From contig OX439036.1 of the NCBI GenBank assembly GCA_949317995.1, positions 84,760,420 to 84,824,419 of the forward strand: a DNA stretch of 64,000 bases. The letters are read 5' to 3'. The position numbers were made by a program, and so were the translations under genes. Shown piece after piece: positions 10,428 to 21,395 of this stretch; within the stretch, counting starts at the first letter, position 1; every line of letters begins with the position of its first letter. Source of the DNA: Acholoe squamosa. Its lineage: Eukaryota; Annelida; Polychaeta; Phyllodocida; Polynoidae. Under the pieces are notes generated by a model that had not been told where the DNA came from, did no database searches, and was given only the letters and a program-made list of their open reading frames with translations.

Positions 10428-11880
10428 TCACGGGCGCAGAACTAGTTTGCTACCAGATTCTTTGTGTTGTTCATGGTATAGGTCCAGGGTCTGCCACTGA
10501 CCATGTACCCTCTCTTCCCTGTGGGTAAAATTAACCCTTCTCCTCTGTGTCAACATGACTGCAGTCCTCAAAGCACATGGCTATGGCTATAATTAGCTGC
10601 ATAGGTCCCAAGCTGCCAGCTCACCACTGAGGTTACACTGGGGCCCTTGATGGGGGGTCCAATGTCATACATAGGATTTTAAGAAATGCACATGTCCCAT
10701 ATCAAGAGCAATTTCCAGTGTCATCAGCATAGCTAATCCAAAAAGAGTACCAGTATGATGATGTGGATTCCCTTTTTTGTCTAGATCATGGCCCTATCCA
10801 GTGAAATACCTATTTTCATTATAAATTCAGTACTCTATATTTTGAGTGAACTAAGTCAGTACAGTCACCAAGCTGAAAGGCGATGTAGAGAGCCCAGTGT
10901 GTGACACTAGTCATTTTCCTATTGCTGCCATCTATCAGAACTCTAGTAAATTATTTTCTGCCTTGTCTCATGAATAAAATCTTCCGGCCTCTAAAATATA
11001 TCAGAAATTGTTATATGCAAGTATTCTGATTTATGGGAATTATTTGTAAGGCTTTCATAATTTTACAGCTTCTGTTTATTCTAACCCAATTTCCAACACT
11101 GCACCCTCTGTGGGTGCTGCCTTGAGTCCAATTGACTACTGCCAGTGCCTGCCAAGCTAACTAGTGTTGTGGCCCTACACCACTAAACTTGACATGTTGA
11201 CATGGCCATTTCTTAAAATTGGCATGGGACATGGCTATGCTAGTGACATGTGGCAGGGCCCTTTTTTGAATTCGACATGTGAAATGGGACTTAGTGACAA
11301 AAAATAGGGCATATTACTTATTTTATTAGGGGGTATAAAGGAAAGGGGAGGTGTCTTTTTTATACATAGAGAGGTCACCAAAAAAGTTTTTGGGGTATAT
11401 AAGATAAATGCCTGCCTTTATGGTAGCAGATGTATTACAGATTTTGTCAGAATAAGTTTACTCAAAATATAGAGTACTGAATTTATAATGAAAATAGGTA
11501 TTTCACTGGATAGGGCCATGATCTAGACAAAAAAGGGAATCCACATCATCATACTGGTACTCTTTTTGGATTAGCTATGCTGATGACACTGGAAATTGCT
11601 CTTGATATGGGACATGTGCATTTCTTAAAATCCTATGTATGACATTGGGACCCCCCATCAAGGGCCCCAGTGTAACCTCAGTGGTGAGCTGGCAGCTTGG
11701 GACCTATGCAGCTAATTATAGCCATAGCCATGTGCTTTGAGGACTGCAGTCATGTTGACACAGAGGAGAAGGGTTACTTTTACCCACATGGGAGAGAGGG
11801 TACATGGTCAGTGGCAGACCCTGGACCTATACCATGAACAACAAAAAGAATCTGGTAGCAAACTAGTTCTGCGCCCGTGA
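10428..11880. mobile_element. Foldback element with arms of about 420 bp
   Basis: The left arm (10428 to about 10850) begins TCACGGGCGCAGAACTAG. It is matched base for base, with only scattered differences, by the reverse complement of the right arm (about 11459-11880, ending CTAGTTCTGCGCCCGTGA). The 600-bp centre has no coding sequence. I see no clear target-site duplication: left flank CGGGTAGGA, right flank GTTGCTGG. Its size and arms fit a foldback or non-autonomous DNA transposon. The right end abuts the next palindromic array exactly. Confidence 0.85.
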
Positions 11881-11969
11881 GTTGCTGGTTCCTGCACCCA
11901 CTACCTGCTGGTTCCCAAATACAGTGCCTACTGGTCCCCACATCAGGCAGTTGCTAGTTCTTAAAAAGG

Positions 11970-12430
11970 TAGTTGTCAAAATAAGTCAATTAGGTCAGGA
12001 TAGGTCAAATTAGGTCAAATATGTTGAAAATAAGTCAAATTGGTCAAAAGAAGGTCTATTCGGGTAGCATAGGTCAAATTATGTCAAATGTGGTAAAAAT
12101 AGGTCAATTTGTTCAAAATTGGTCAAATAGGGAAGCATAGGTCAAATTAGGTCAAATATTGTGGAAACCGGTCAAATTGGTCAAAAATAGGTCAGGATGG
12201 GTCAAATAAGGTCACATATGGTGAAAACAGATCAAATTGATCAAAAGTAGGTCAATTAGGTCAAATAAGGTCAGGATAGATCAAATATGGTTGAAATAGA
12301 TCAAATTGGTCAAAAGTAGGCCAATTTCATCAAAGTGGGTCAAAGTAGGTAAGGATAGGTCAAGTAAAGTCAAATATGCTGGAAAAAGGTGAAATTTGTC
12401 AAAAGTAGGTCAATTAGGTCAAATTATGTC
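11970..12430 (+). repeat. AGGTCA-rich tandem array, left arm
   Basis: The array has units of about 10 bp (AGGTCAAATT, AGGTCAATT and variants) organised in a higher-order period of about 65-80 bp. The period is marked by recurring 'GTCAAATATGGTGAAAA'-type segments near 12013, 12078, 12148, 12212, 12286 and 12366. More than ten exact AGGTCA hexamers are present, many as direct repeats spaced by 3 or 4 bases. Confidence 0.85.
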
Positions 12431-12437
12431 GACATTT

Positions 12438-12496
12438 GTGACACGATCTGCGAAAAGGGCCCTTAGTGCAGGGTGCCTATTCCCAGTACATGACAC
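12438..12496. mobile_element. 59-bp MITE with GTGACA ends and 4-bp target duplication
   Basis: The sequence begins GTGACACGATCTGCG and ends TACATGACAC, flanked by ATTT on both sides (12434-12437 and 12497-12500). A close relative lies at 38169-38237 with its own AACT duplication. It contains AAAAGGGCCCTT, itself palindromic. Confidence 0.72.
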
Positions 12497-12519
12497 ATTT
12501 GTCAAAAGAAGGTTGAACA

Positions 12520-12770
12520 TGGATATTTTTGACCAATCTAAACTATTTTGACTATATTTGACCTAATTTGACCTTTTCTAACCTACTTTGACCTAATCGA
12601 CCTACGTTTGACTGATTTGATCTATTTTAACATATTTTTGACCTATCCTAACCTAATTGACCTTCTTTTGACCAATTTGACCCTATTTGACCTAAACTAA
12701 CTTACTCTGACAAAATTTGACCTTAATTGACCTACTTTTGACCAATTTGACTCATTTGAACCCATTTTCC
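12520..12770 (-). repeat. AGGTCA array, right (inverted) arm
   Basis: On the plus strand this reads as TTTGACC/TTGACCTA units of about 10 bp, the reverse complement of the left array. Together the two arms make an imperfect inverted repeat around the central MITE. Confidence 0.82.
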
Positions 12771-12779
12771 TACTAGGTA

Positions 12780-13290
12780 TGGGAACCCGTAGGTACTCTA
12801 TATGGGAACCAGCAGCTACTGAATATGGGTACAAGTAGCTCCTGTGTGGGAACCAACAGCTACTGTTTTAAGAACTACCAACTACCTGATGTGGGAACCA
12901 GCAGGCACTGTATTTGGGAACCAGCAGGTAGTGGGTGCAGGAACCAGCACCTAATGGATGTGGGAACCACCACCAGCTACTCTATGTGGATGCCAGCAGG
13001 TACTGGGTGCAAGAACCAGCAAGGGTATGGGATCCAGCAGCTACTTGGGTTGGGAACCAGTTTATATGGGAACCAGCAGGTATTGGGTACAGTAACCAGC
13101 AACTAATGTGGAACTACCAAGTGTTGGGTGTGGGAACCAGCAGCTACTTGGTATGGGATCCAGTACCAGTAGCGGATAGGTGTGGAACCACCAGTTACAG
13201 TGTGTGGGAACCACCAGTTATAGGATGCTGGAACCAGCAGCTACTTGATGTGGAACCATCAGTTATTGTGTGAGGGAACTGATAGCTACC
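12780..13290 (+). repeat. GGGAACCAGCAGCTACT minisatellite
   Basis: About twenty degenerate units of roughly 20-26 bp are each built on TGGGAACCAGCAG followed by a CTACTG/GTACTG-like tail. The array lets a chance 'CGNQQ'-like frame stay open (12825-13273), which I reject as a gene. A short inverted part of the same array is at 11881-11965. Confidence 0.85.
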
Positions 13291-13292
13291 CA

Positions 13293-13985
13293 GTAGTTGC
13301 TGGTATAGACATATAGAAAGACATAGAGTGCACTATGCAATGCTAAAAGATACCTGTCACAAGTTGGTTTGCATGAATTGACACCTTGACAGCTTGACAT
13401 CAATGAAATGAAATTGACTTTGAACATTGATTTTGGTTTTGGACTTTAACTTTTCTTTGTGAAAGTCAACTCTTTGCTCCAACTTTAATTTGACCCTTGT
13501 GGGCCACTGTAGTTTAAGCGCCCTGGTGCTTATACATTTGAACCTTGCTGTACCTCCGGCTCTTATTCAAGACTGGTGCTTATTCGAGACTTAGATTATA
13601 GTGCATATTTCAGTTTCTTTGTTTGTGGATAACCTAGCCCTTTATAAGGTATAATCCCACTCAGTGATTTACATCTCGAAAAATTCTGCAATCTACGGCC
13701 TGTTGCGATTCTGGGGACGAAATCAAATTGCAACAGATATAATTACATGAGGGAGAATAGTTCACAAGGATACAAAATTTGTGATACACAGAAAAATAAA
13801 CATAAATAAAATACATGATATCTCAAATGGTGTACAAGAAAACCGCAACAATGAAATTGTGTTCTATACTCACTGCTCCAGTTGTATCTGTTGCGATTTT
13901 GAATAGTCCCTAAAATCGTTAGGGCGCTATATTGCCCAGTGGGATTCGACATTTATAGAAGATTAGAAAAAGCAACGATTATAGG
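13293..13985. repeat. Intergenic DNA with a minus-orientation 'GTGGGATTCGAC' repeat copy
   Basis: About 13800-13952 contains 'AACCGCAACA', 'TGTGTTCTATAC' and a terminal GTGGGATTCGAC. These are modules of the same dispersed family seen at 18740-18903 and 23950-24094. The remainder (13293-13640) is unassigned. Confidence 0.55.
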
Positions 13986-14553
13986 TCTATAGGTCGAATC
14001 CCACGATGAGATCTATCCCTCTAGAGGAGTTGCAATATTGGAGGTCCTGTATATATGATAGAGACCATTAATTACTTCTCCTGCGAGTTGCAAGGGTTAT
14101 AACACGCAATTTCATTTCCCAAAACCCACTATTGCTTTACAACCACGCTTTGCAGTACAGAGATATAAGCTGAATTCAAATTGCTACGCAATCCTCTTTG
14201 ATGTAGGTATTAAATGCTTGGTATTACAACAAAATACAGTGTGTAACAAGAGCAAGATCGAACTCTGTATATATTTGAATAGACTGAATTGCAGCATACT
14301 GATACAGTTTAGATTGCATAGTGGAGGCAGACTGATAGAAACAAGCGTACCTACACTACAGGTTCATGTTTTTCCTGGAGTTGCAGGAACTTTTCATTTA
14401 CTCAAGAGAAAACATCTACATGTAATTATCTTTATCTTAATTTGTCTCTAAAGAGTTTCCTTGCAATCAGATCTCCCCGCGAGACACATAAATTGCAAGA
14501 GGGTGTTAGATTGCAGAAACCTTTCTGCATGAATTGCATTGTGGGATTCGACC
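13986..14553. repeat. Segment bounded by inverted GGTCGAATCCCAC ends
   Basis: It starts AGGTCGAATCCCAC near 13991 and ends GTGGGATTCGACCTT near 14555, giving about 560 bp with matching inverted ends and repeated 'TTGCAAGGG/TTGCAATAT' motifs inside. It encodes nothing recognisable. It may be a longer member of the dispersed family that carries these ends. Confidence 0.5.
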
Positions 14554-14984
14554 TTAAAGTCAGTCATTATTGTGGTAATGCTGGCCTCCTGTGAGTGGTT
14601 ACCTACAAGTTCACAAACAAGGCTTTACATCATGGGATTTATCATCACCCGAGACGATTTTGATTAGTTCGCTGATGACCCCCATCAGTAAAGGTGCAGA
14701 TGAAATGGATAGTGCGTTCGCGGACGTCACTATATGCAAAATATCGGCTGGCAGTATGCATGAATATATTTTTGTGTCTTAAAACCGTGCTGTTTGTTTT
14801 GTCGTATGGAAAGGTGTGTGTGAATATTTTCCACACACAATGTATGAGGTGCACCGTTAAAGTCTAACCCTAACGTACTAGTTAGACTGTAAAATGAAAC
14901 CTTATGTAAAAGGACGTAATAAAACACAGCTCTTCTACTATGAGATGTGGTGCTGCCATAATGGCGGGATTCCACATCACCAGG

Positions 14985-15141
14985 CAGTGGCGGATTTAAA
15001 GGGGGGACGAGGGCGCGTGCACCCCCCTTTTCCCATGTACTTTTAATGTTTAATTACATATTTTGGACCCCAGAAATACAGGGTGCGCCTCCTCCTCTTG
15101 GGCAGCGCCCCCTCCTTTTCCAAATCCTGCATCCGCCACTG
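14985..15141. mobile_element. hAT-like MITE, 157 bp
   Basis: It begins CAGTGGCGGATTTAA and ends ATCCGCCACTG, the widely seen CAGTGGCGGA terminus of hAT-type miniature elements. The flanks TCACCAGG and ACCAGAGG are only roughly alike, so the 8-bp duplication is imperfect or eroded. Confidence 0.75.
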
Positions 15142-18100
15142 ACCAGAGGTGCCCAGAGACCTGTTTCACAAGCATTCTTTATTTAAGATCGATCTTTCCA
15201 CTCTATGAGTGACCACTTAAGATCAGTCATTTGAGAATGACTACAAGTGTTTCAGAACAAGCTGTTACTCCTATTGGAACATAAGACTGGTCCGTTAGAA
15301 ACAGCTGTCAATTAGACATAGGAGCAGTAATCAATATCAGTTGTAAGGTCACTCACAGGTCAATTATCCAGCTAGTAAGATCGATCACTTAGGTGCAGAA
15401 TACGGCTTTACTTCATAATTCCATGATAGAAAATGGTATTAAAATGGGGAATTTCGATTTTCATATATGCCTGACTTCATGCATTAGAAAATGTTGTGGG
15501 ATTCCACTTGTTGATAGGATTTTTCACATTTATGTGTACCCTAAACCTTCCACATAAATCAGCTACTTTTTTGTTGGTTATAAGTCACTCTTACATTGAC
15601 CCTTTACTAGTAAGTCTCACTCCCCATTTACTTTTGAAACACTTCCCCTTAGCCTAAGAAGCTTAAGATCAATCTTAGGATGACCATAGGAGTGATCTCG
15701 CTCGTACACCAATCTTACTCGTACATGGTCATTGTGAAACAGGTCTCAGGGGTGGGGGCCAAAATCATTTTTCACTGCAATGATTTCTCTCATCAACTTC
15801 ATGACGAATGTTCTTGGAACGATAGATAAGAAATGACATTGTAATAGATATGCGTATACTTATCTTCACGGCGCGAGTAGGCTTATGTCCATTGCATGGA
15901 TAGATTCCAAACCTAAGAGACCTCGTAATTGGTTGGTCTAAGAACTAAGATGAGGTCTAAGATATTCTTTCAAATATATAATGTTGAATTGTATCAGTTG
16001 GTCGTCAGTTCATTAAAATGCATTATACCTATGTGAATGCCAAATCGCTAGATATGATATGAACGATATGGGTGTTCCCTCGAACAAAGAAACAACTCTG
16101 AAATGTACCTTGATATTCTTTTCGTGTTAATCTGCTCCCTCGACACCAGAACTAATTTCAATACACCTGGAAGCTTGTCAGTTATGAAACCTTAAAATAA
16201 TTACGAATACAGAACCAGCCCTTATTATGAAAAGTCCCCTGCTATTGACTGCCAGGAGCTGGCACATTTCTTTGTGTGATGTCTTCTGTGATAGATCCCA
16301 GGAGGTCTCCTAATAACCTAATAACGGCCATGTTATATTCACTTTGAAGAAACTGCTCTTCTGATGTTAAAGGCTATATCCTGTAGAAACTAATACGCAG
16401 GGGACAGCAGGAGGTCAATGATGAGGGAGGAAGACTGGGCGGGAGAGCTCTATTCATTCTCAGATATAATCATTTCTCAGCGCCTTTGCGACCATTAATA
16501 TGTCACCACAGTTAAAATGAAAACTAAAAAGCACGCTTTACCACATATCTATAGACTCTGAATTCCCTGGCAAGGAACGTCAATATCAGTTGGGTATGCC
16601 TAGATGTGGAGCTAGACTATAACCAATAGGTGAACCTAATAACTTTGGTGTACCAGTAACAATATTGTGTGACTGAACTCCTCTACTAATGAAATGGTAT
16701 ATAGCATGTCTTTACCTGTAGCCTCTTGGTACTAACAGCAGATTGATACCATCAGCACGCGTCCACTTGTCGAACCCGATCCTGGGATACACCTACGTTT
16801 CCATGGTAACCTCCAAAGGAAAACAAACCAGGGAGAAGCCCCAAGCTCACAACAACGTGTAAGTGTATATCTCTCCTGTCAGGAATCCACTTTGAGGGCT
16901 CTTACAGCAAAAGGTTTACTCCACGGGAAAGCTTTGTGAGGAGTGTTATTTTCCTGCTGTAGAAGTCCTTCATGAGATCCTTTCCAGAGACAGGGGTTGA
17001 GTTGAGAGACGGCTTACATGTGTTAGCAGGCAGGACTGGCAAGCATGCTAGAAATATATTTGCATGTTTATGTTTACCTATGAATGTGTACTTTGGGGGA
17101 TGGATACATGGTTTATTGGGACTACTTTTGTGCGCATGGACAGGCAGAACGAGGTTGAACTTATCCAATTAGGAGGTGTTCCGTATCAGAGTCAGGCCCC
17201 CGAGTCAGGCCAAAAACTGATAATGTGTCCTTTTTCCATGTCATTTGATTCATGTAACCAGCGATTCGAGGGATCTTGTAGTCAGTCAAATGTGATCTGA
17301 CATTCTCGAGACCCCAATGAGCAACGCTGACACAATAGTAGGTTGATAAAATAATATATTTAATAGATGATTTTATATATCAAAGTAAGTAAAAATGTAA
17401 AAAATATACATTATTAAAATAGTATTATGAGAATAATATTATGACAATCCCTATACCTAATAGTGATTTATACAATTGACATTGTTATAAGTGAAATTAG
17501 GAGTGGGTGGGTGGGAAATTGAGAATGTGTGAATGGAAGAACCCACAAGGGAAGAATGAGAAAGATGGATGTATGTGGGGGGGGGGGGTCATGTGACCAA
17601 GGATGTGTATTGGTGAATATACAAAGGTAATGTTACCTGAATGTTTATGGTGCAGCAGTTGCTCACTAGGGGGGCGACAATGACAGCCCGGGGCAGTGCA
17701 CGTTTTTCGTTCTTTTGGAGCACACCTATCTATTGTGGATGTGGTTTTGAGACAGTTACACTGAGGAACAGAGAAGATTAAGCCATACCTTTTTCTATTT
17801 AAATTTCTGCAACAGAGTGGACTATGGGTGTAACAATATTAACTCTAACATCGATAGTCCACTAGCGAGAGGCCAAGTGGACTATATCTTAAGATTAGGC
17901 CAAGTGGACTATGGGTTTTAAGATGATAAAGATCTCCCCAGCAAATTGTCGTGAGTTCTCGTCAACCTGTGTGAAGTGGCTCACACATGTGGAACACGAC
18001 TTCTTTATAGCACAAGATCACCAGGAATAGCAATTGCTATGCCACATGAGTCTAACACACAGTGGCAAAAGATGACGGAACGAGTTATCACTCAAAAAGG

Positions 18101-18631
18101 AGTCACCATTGATGACCAATCATGGCGACAGATGACGACAATTTGCTGGGGATCCTTTGTGGAATCACTTTGATGCTAAAAGCAAGAAGCTGATTGCTTT
18201 AATGACTGTTATCCCGATATAAAGACTAGATTAAACACACAGCAAAATCGATGGCTGACAAAGTTTAAAATAAAGTAAGCTTGGCTGTCGAAGTAAAGCA
18301 AAATAGATTCCAAAATCATGACTTTTAATTACCATTTCATCCTTTAATTTCAATATTTTTGTTTATCTACCCTAAAAGTAGACACTATAAAATCTCATGC
18401 CACAAATAAGTCAAGCAAATCGATTACTTACAGTATTTTTAAATGGGCCCTTTTGAAATTGAGCTGAGGCATGAGCGCCAGTGATGATAGAAAATTAACT
18501 TATTCTTGCATGTCTCACTAAACGTTCAACAAGGTCAAATCCCACATGGTGATCTAGGGCTCCAATATCAAGAGCAAACTGGAGGGTGTAGAGAATACAA
18601 GCTCTTCTTAACGATTTTAGACCTAACTACC
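15142..18631. other. Intergenic stretch, no gene recognised
   Basis: I see AT-rich non-coding DNA, a G-run at 17578-17588, and several copies of the short motif 'AAGTGGACTATGGG' or its complement at 17816-17915. No open frame has recognisable protein features; the longest, about 16902-17168, looks like chance. Confidence 0.5.
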
Positions 18632-18711
18632 ATAGTCCACTAGGCCTCTGTCGCAGGAATTCATAGAGGAAATGTATGGCTCAATCGTGCGACAGAGGCC
18701 AAGTGGACTAT
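18632..18711. repeat. 80-bp hairpin with 24-bp arms
   Basis: ATAGTCCACTAGGCCTCTGT on the left pairs with ACAGAGGCCAAGTGGACTAT on the right, leaving a loop of about 32 bp. Half-copies of the same arm occur at 17816-17915, 18911-18936 and, diverged, at 20276-20306. Confidence 0.75.
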
Positions 18712-18739
18712 CGACATTAGTTTATATAATATAAACAAA

Positions 18740-18903
18740 AGCAAATATCCCAAAGACTACATGAGAAAACGTAATAGTGTCCTTGTGTTCTATACACCCT
18801 ACTGTAGTTATACCCCTTGTGAATTTGGAGTAGGTCCCAAAACCGCAACAGATTTAAAATTACAGAGATATTTCAGCCCTTTTTCACCATGTGGGATTCG
18901 ACC
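18740..18903 (-). repeat. Copy 2 (inverted) of the GGTCGAATCCCACATGG repeat
   Basis: Read on the minus strand it starts GGTCGAATCCCACATGGTG and later carries 'GGTATAACTAC' and 'GTGTATAGAACACAAGG'. These modules match copies 1 and 3. Confidence 0.75.
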
Positions 18904-19304
18904 TTAATGTCCATAGTCCACTAGGCCTCTGTTGCAGAAAACTATATGGTCAGTTCTCACGAAAATGGAGCACAGGCTCACTATACCTTTCCCCATCCAT
19001 GTACATTTAACAGGGGGTCTAACTGCTATATTGTTTATACATTCACATTGCTGCTAACATTATCATACTATAGGTACCCACTTTTGCCCATGTAGTGATC
19101 TAATCTATTCCAATAACAGGGTTAAAAAACTAAAAAAATATAAGTAAAACACATTAGGTGATTTATTTGAGGTACAATAAGGTCCATAATAACACTTTTC
19201 ATATGGACTATTGTAGAATTGAAAAACGAAAATTTTGACACCATCAGAGCTCATTTTCAATTATTTTCTTGTTAATTAATAAGGAAAAATGTAGTTGTGT
19301 AACA

Positions 19305-20085
19305 TTTGCATCACCGTATGTAGGTACACTAGAATGAGTATAATGGCAAGGAGAAAATCCTCCTGGGATATATAGATGTCTCAGTTTTTATGGCTTCATG
19401 GGGGGGGGGCAATATAATATTAATATAAAATATTTCTAACATGCATATGTCAATGACCTATAGGACTGGCAAGCATGTGGTGTACCCCTTAGCATCACTG
19501 TACGTAGGTACATTGAATCATTGATTAAAGGAGAGTAATTAATATTTAGTAAATTATTTCATAACATGTTAATATATGTGGTCCAGGGAATATCCATGCA
19601 AAATATTTTCATAACTGGATGAATACATTACAACCTATTCGGAAAAATCATGGAAATATCACCGTACGTAGGTACATCACCATGCATAGGTCCATGATTG
19701 AAACCTATGCCATAGAATGATAGAAATAGCTAATGCTATCTATAAACCTGTTCATATACTTCAAATGACTAAGGATGAATACTATGGACCAGTTACAATA
19801 CCAGAAATCAGTAAATGTGTGAAGATAATGACTGCAATGCATAGACACCACCGTACATACAGCTACATCACCATACGTAGGTCCAGCTCCATAAGTGGAT
19901 ATGATTAATTGCAGCATAATCTATTCTTATCATAGATATAAATGATAAAGACCCCTAGCCAACATGTTGTTATGACTGTATGAACAAAATAATTTATATC
20001 AGTTTTCTTGCAAATAATTCTGTTTTATAGCAACCCATGTAATTTGTTCATATACAAGATTCATCACTGTACGTAGGTCAACCAG
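19305..20085 (+). repeat. Ladder of 'ATCACCGTACGTAGGTAC' motifs
   Basis: The motif recurs near 19310, 19491, 19657, 19866 and 20061 (ACCGTATGTAGGTAC, ACTGTACGTAGGTAC, ACCGTACGTAGGTAC, ACCATACGTAGGTCC, ACTGTACGTAGGTCA). The 165-210 bp spacing is regular. The DNA between motifs is AT-rich and diverged, so this may be an old tandem array in which only the core is still similar. Confidence 0.65.
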
Positions 20086-21189
20086 TTTTCTTCCTAAAAC
20101 TGTCACAAAATCTTTAATTTTCATAATTAGTGTTCCCAATTTTGCAAGTAATTAACATTATATGCTGCCTTTCAGCCCACAAGAAATACAAAACATCTGA
20201 GCAGTTCAGATTTTTTCTCCTCCTTGGCCATGTGCTCCAATTTCATGAGAATTGACCATAATTATATGAAATGTATGGCTCAATCGCGCGACAAAGGCTA
20301 AGTGATCTATGGGTGAAAGGAACCAAGAACTGAGAACAGACCATGAAAACTTCTAAAACTAATTTAATGATAAAATACAATATGTCATTCTTTTATACAA
20401 AATAGTTGGTAGAAATATATAATATCTATGTTATCTAAAACTGTGATTAGAATCCCTCAGGTGTCTATTATTTGAAGATGAGAAAAGAAAATTAGGTATT
20501 TAATATTTAACTTGATACTCCCACATTTCCAAAGTCAAAGTTGATTTCTTGTAGCTCTAATGGAACCATACGTGCTACATGAGTTGATTCCTCCAGCAAT
20601 TAATAATAAGAATGGATGGGAATCTAACACCCTCATTATAAGCCAGTCATGTACTCATCTACCAGTAAACATTTCAGTTTAAATTGTATTAATGAATACG
20701 ATTTTATAACACAATTTCTATCATGGTTGTTAGTATAAGTAGGCAATGGGCAATGCAAAGGGCCCAGTAGACCAAGTTTAGGATGGCTGTTGATATTTTT
20801 ATGTAGATAACTGATGTGCCTAGAGAAACACCATTTTAGACCAATATCCCATAGGGTTTAGTGCTGTAGAATTGATTTACACCTAAAATTGGCAATTATT
20901 GATATTAGTGTTCCCAATTTGCAGGGTAGGTTCCCCAAAACATTATTATTTTGCATTGAAAATTTCATGATCATTGGAGCAGTTTTTTTTCAATCTTTTT
21001 GGACCTTGACCCCAGTTCACTTCAATGGAAAGGGGCAATAAACATTGCGCTCTTTTCATGGATTGGCCATAATATATTCTTCATTCTGATGCGTTACCAA
21101 TATTCATGGGAGAGTGCATTGTATAGACAGGCCTGTGAATAGAGTTGACCTTGTTTGATCGTAGTAGGATAGGAAATAAACTCCAGACC

Positions 21190-21395
21190 CTCAAGGTCGA
21201 ATGCCACATGGCGAAAAATGCCTTGAATATACCTGTGGTTTTGAATCTGTGGAGTTTGTGGGACATACCATAGTTTCGCAAGGGTTATAACTACACTAGG
21301 GTGTATAGAACACAAGGATACTGTTGCGATTTATCATTGTATTCTTTGGGATATTTTGCCTTTGTTGATGTTTATATCTCTGTGAATTATATATT
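21190..21395 (+). repeat. Copy 3 of the GGTCGAATCCCACATGG repeat
   Basis: It begins GGTCGAATGCCACATGGCG and shares 'TTCGCAAGGGTTATAACTAC', 'GTATAGAACACAAGGA' and 'TTTGGGATATTTTGCC' with copy 1 at 7292-7460. It is the best-preserved full-length pair for defining the family. Confidence 0.78.

Larger units (their letters stand above)
11881..12950. repeat. Nested palindrome: minisatellite plus AGGTCA array around a central MITE
   Basis: From outside in, 11881-11965 is the reverse complement of about 12862-12950 (GGAACCAGCAG-type minisatellite). Then 11970-12430 is an array of GGTCAAA-type units on the plus strand, mirrored at 12520-12770 by TTTGACC-type units. The centre (12438-12496) is a 59-bp MITE. 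The whole could fold into a hairpin with arms of about 500 bp. Confidence 0.85.

Noticed and set aside
11970-12770. Possible CRISPR-like array
   Set aside because: Units are contiguous, degenerate and about 10 bp long, without unique spacers, in a eukaryotic genome.
12825-13273. Repetitive 93- and 112-codon frames rich in Gly, Asn, Gln, Trp and Tyr
   Set aside because: They are translations of the GGGAACCAGCAG minisatellite; frame openness follows from the repeat unit, and there is no start context or flanking gene.
17575-17590. G-run and other mono-C/G tracts as regulatory elements
   Set aside because: Homopolymer tracts occur throughout the window without any linked gene start; nothing supports a function.
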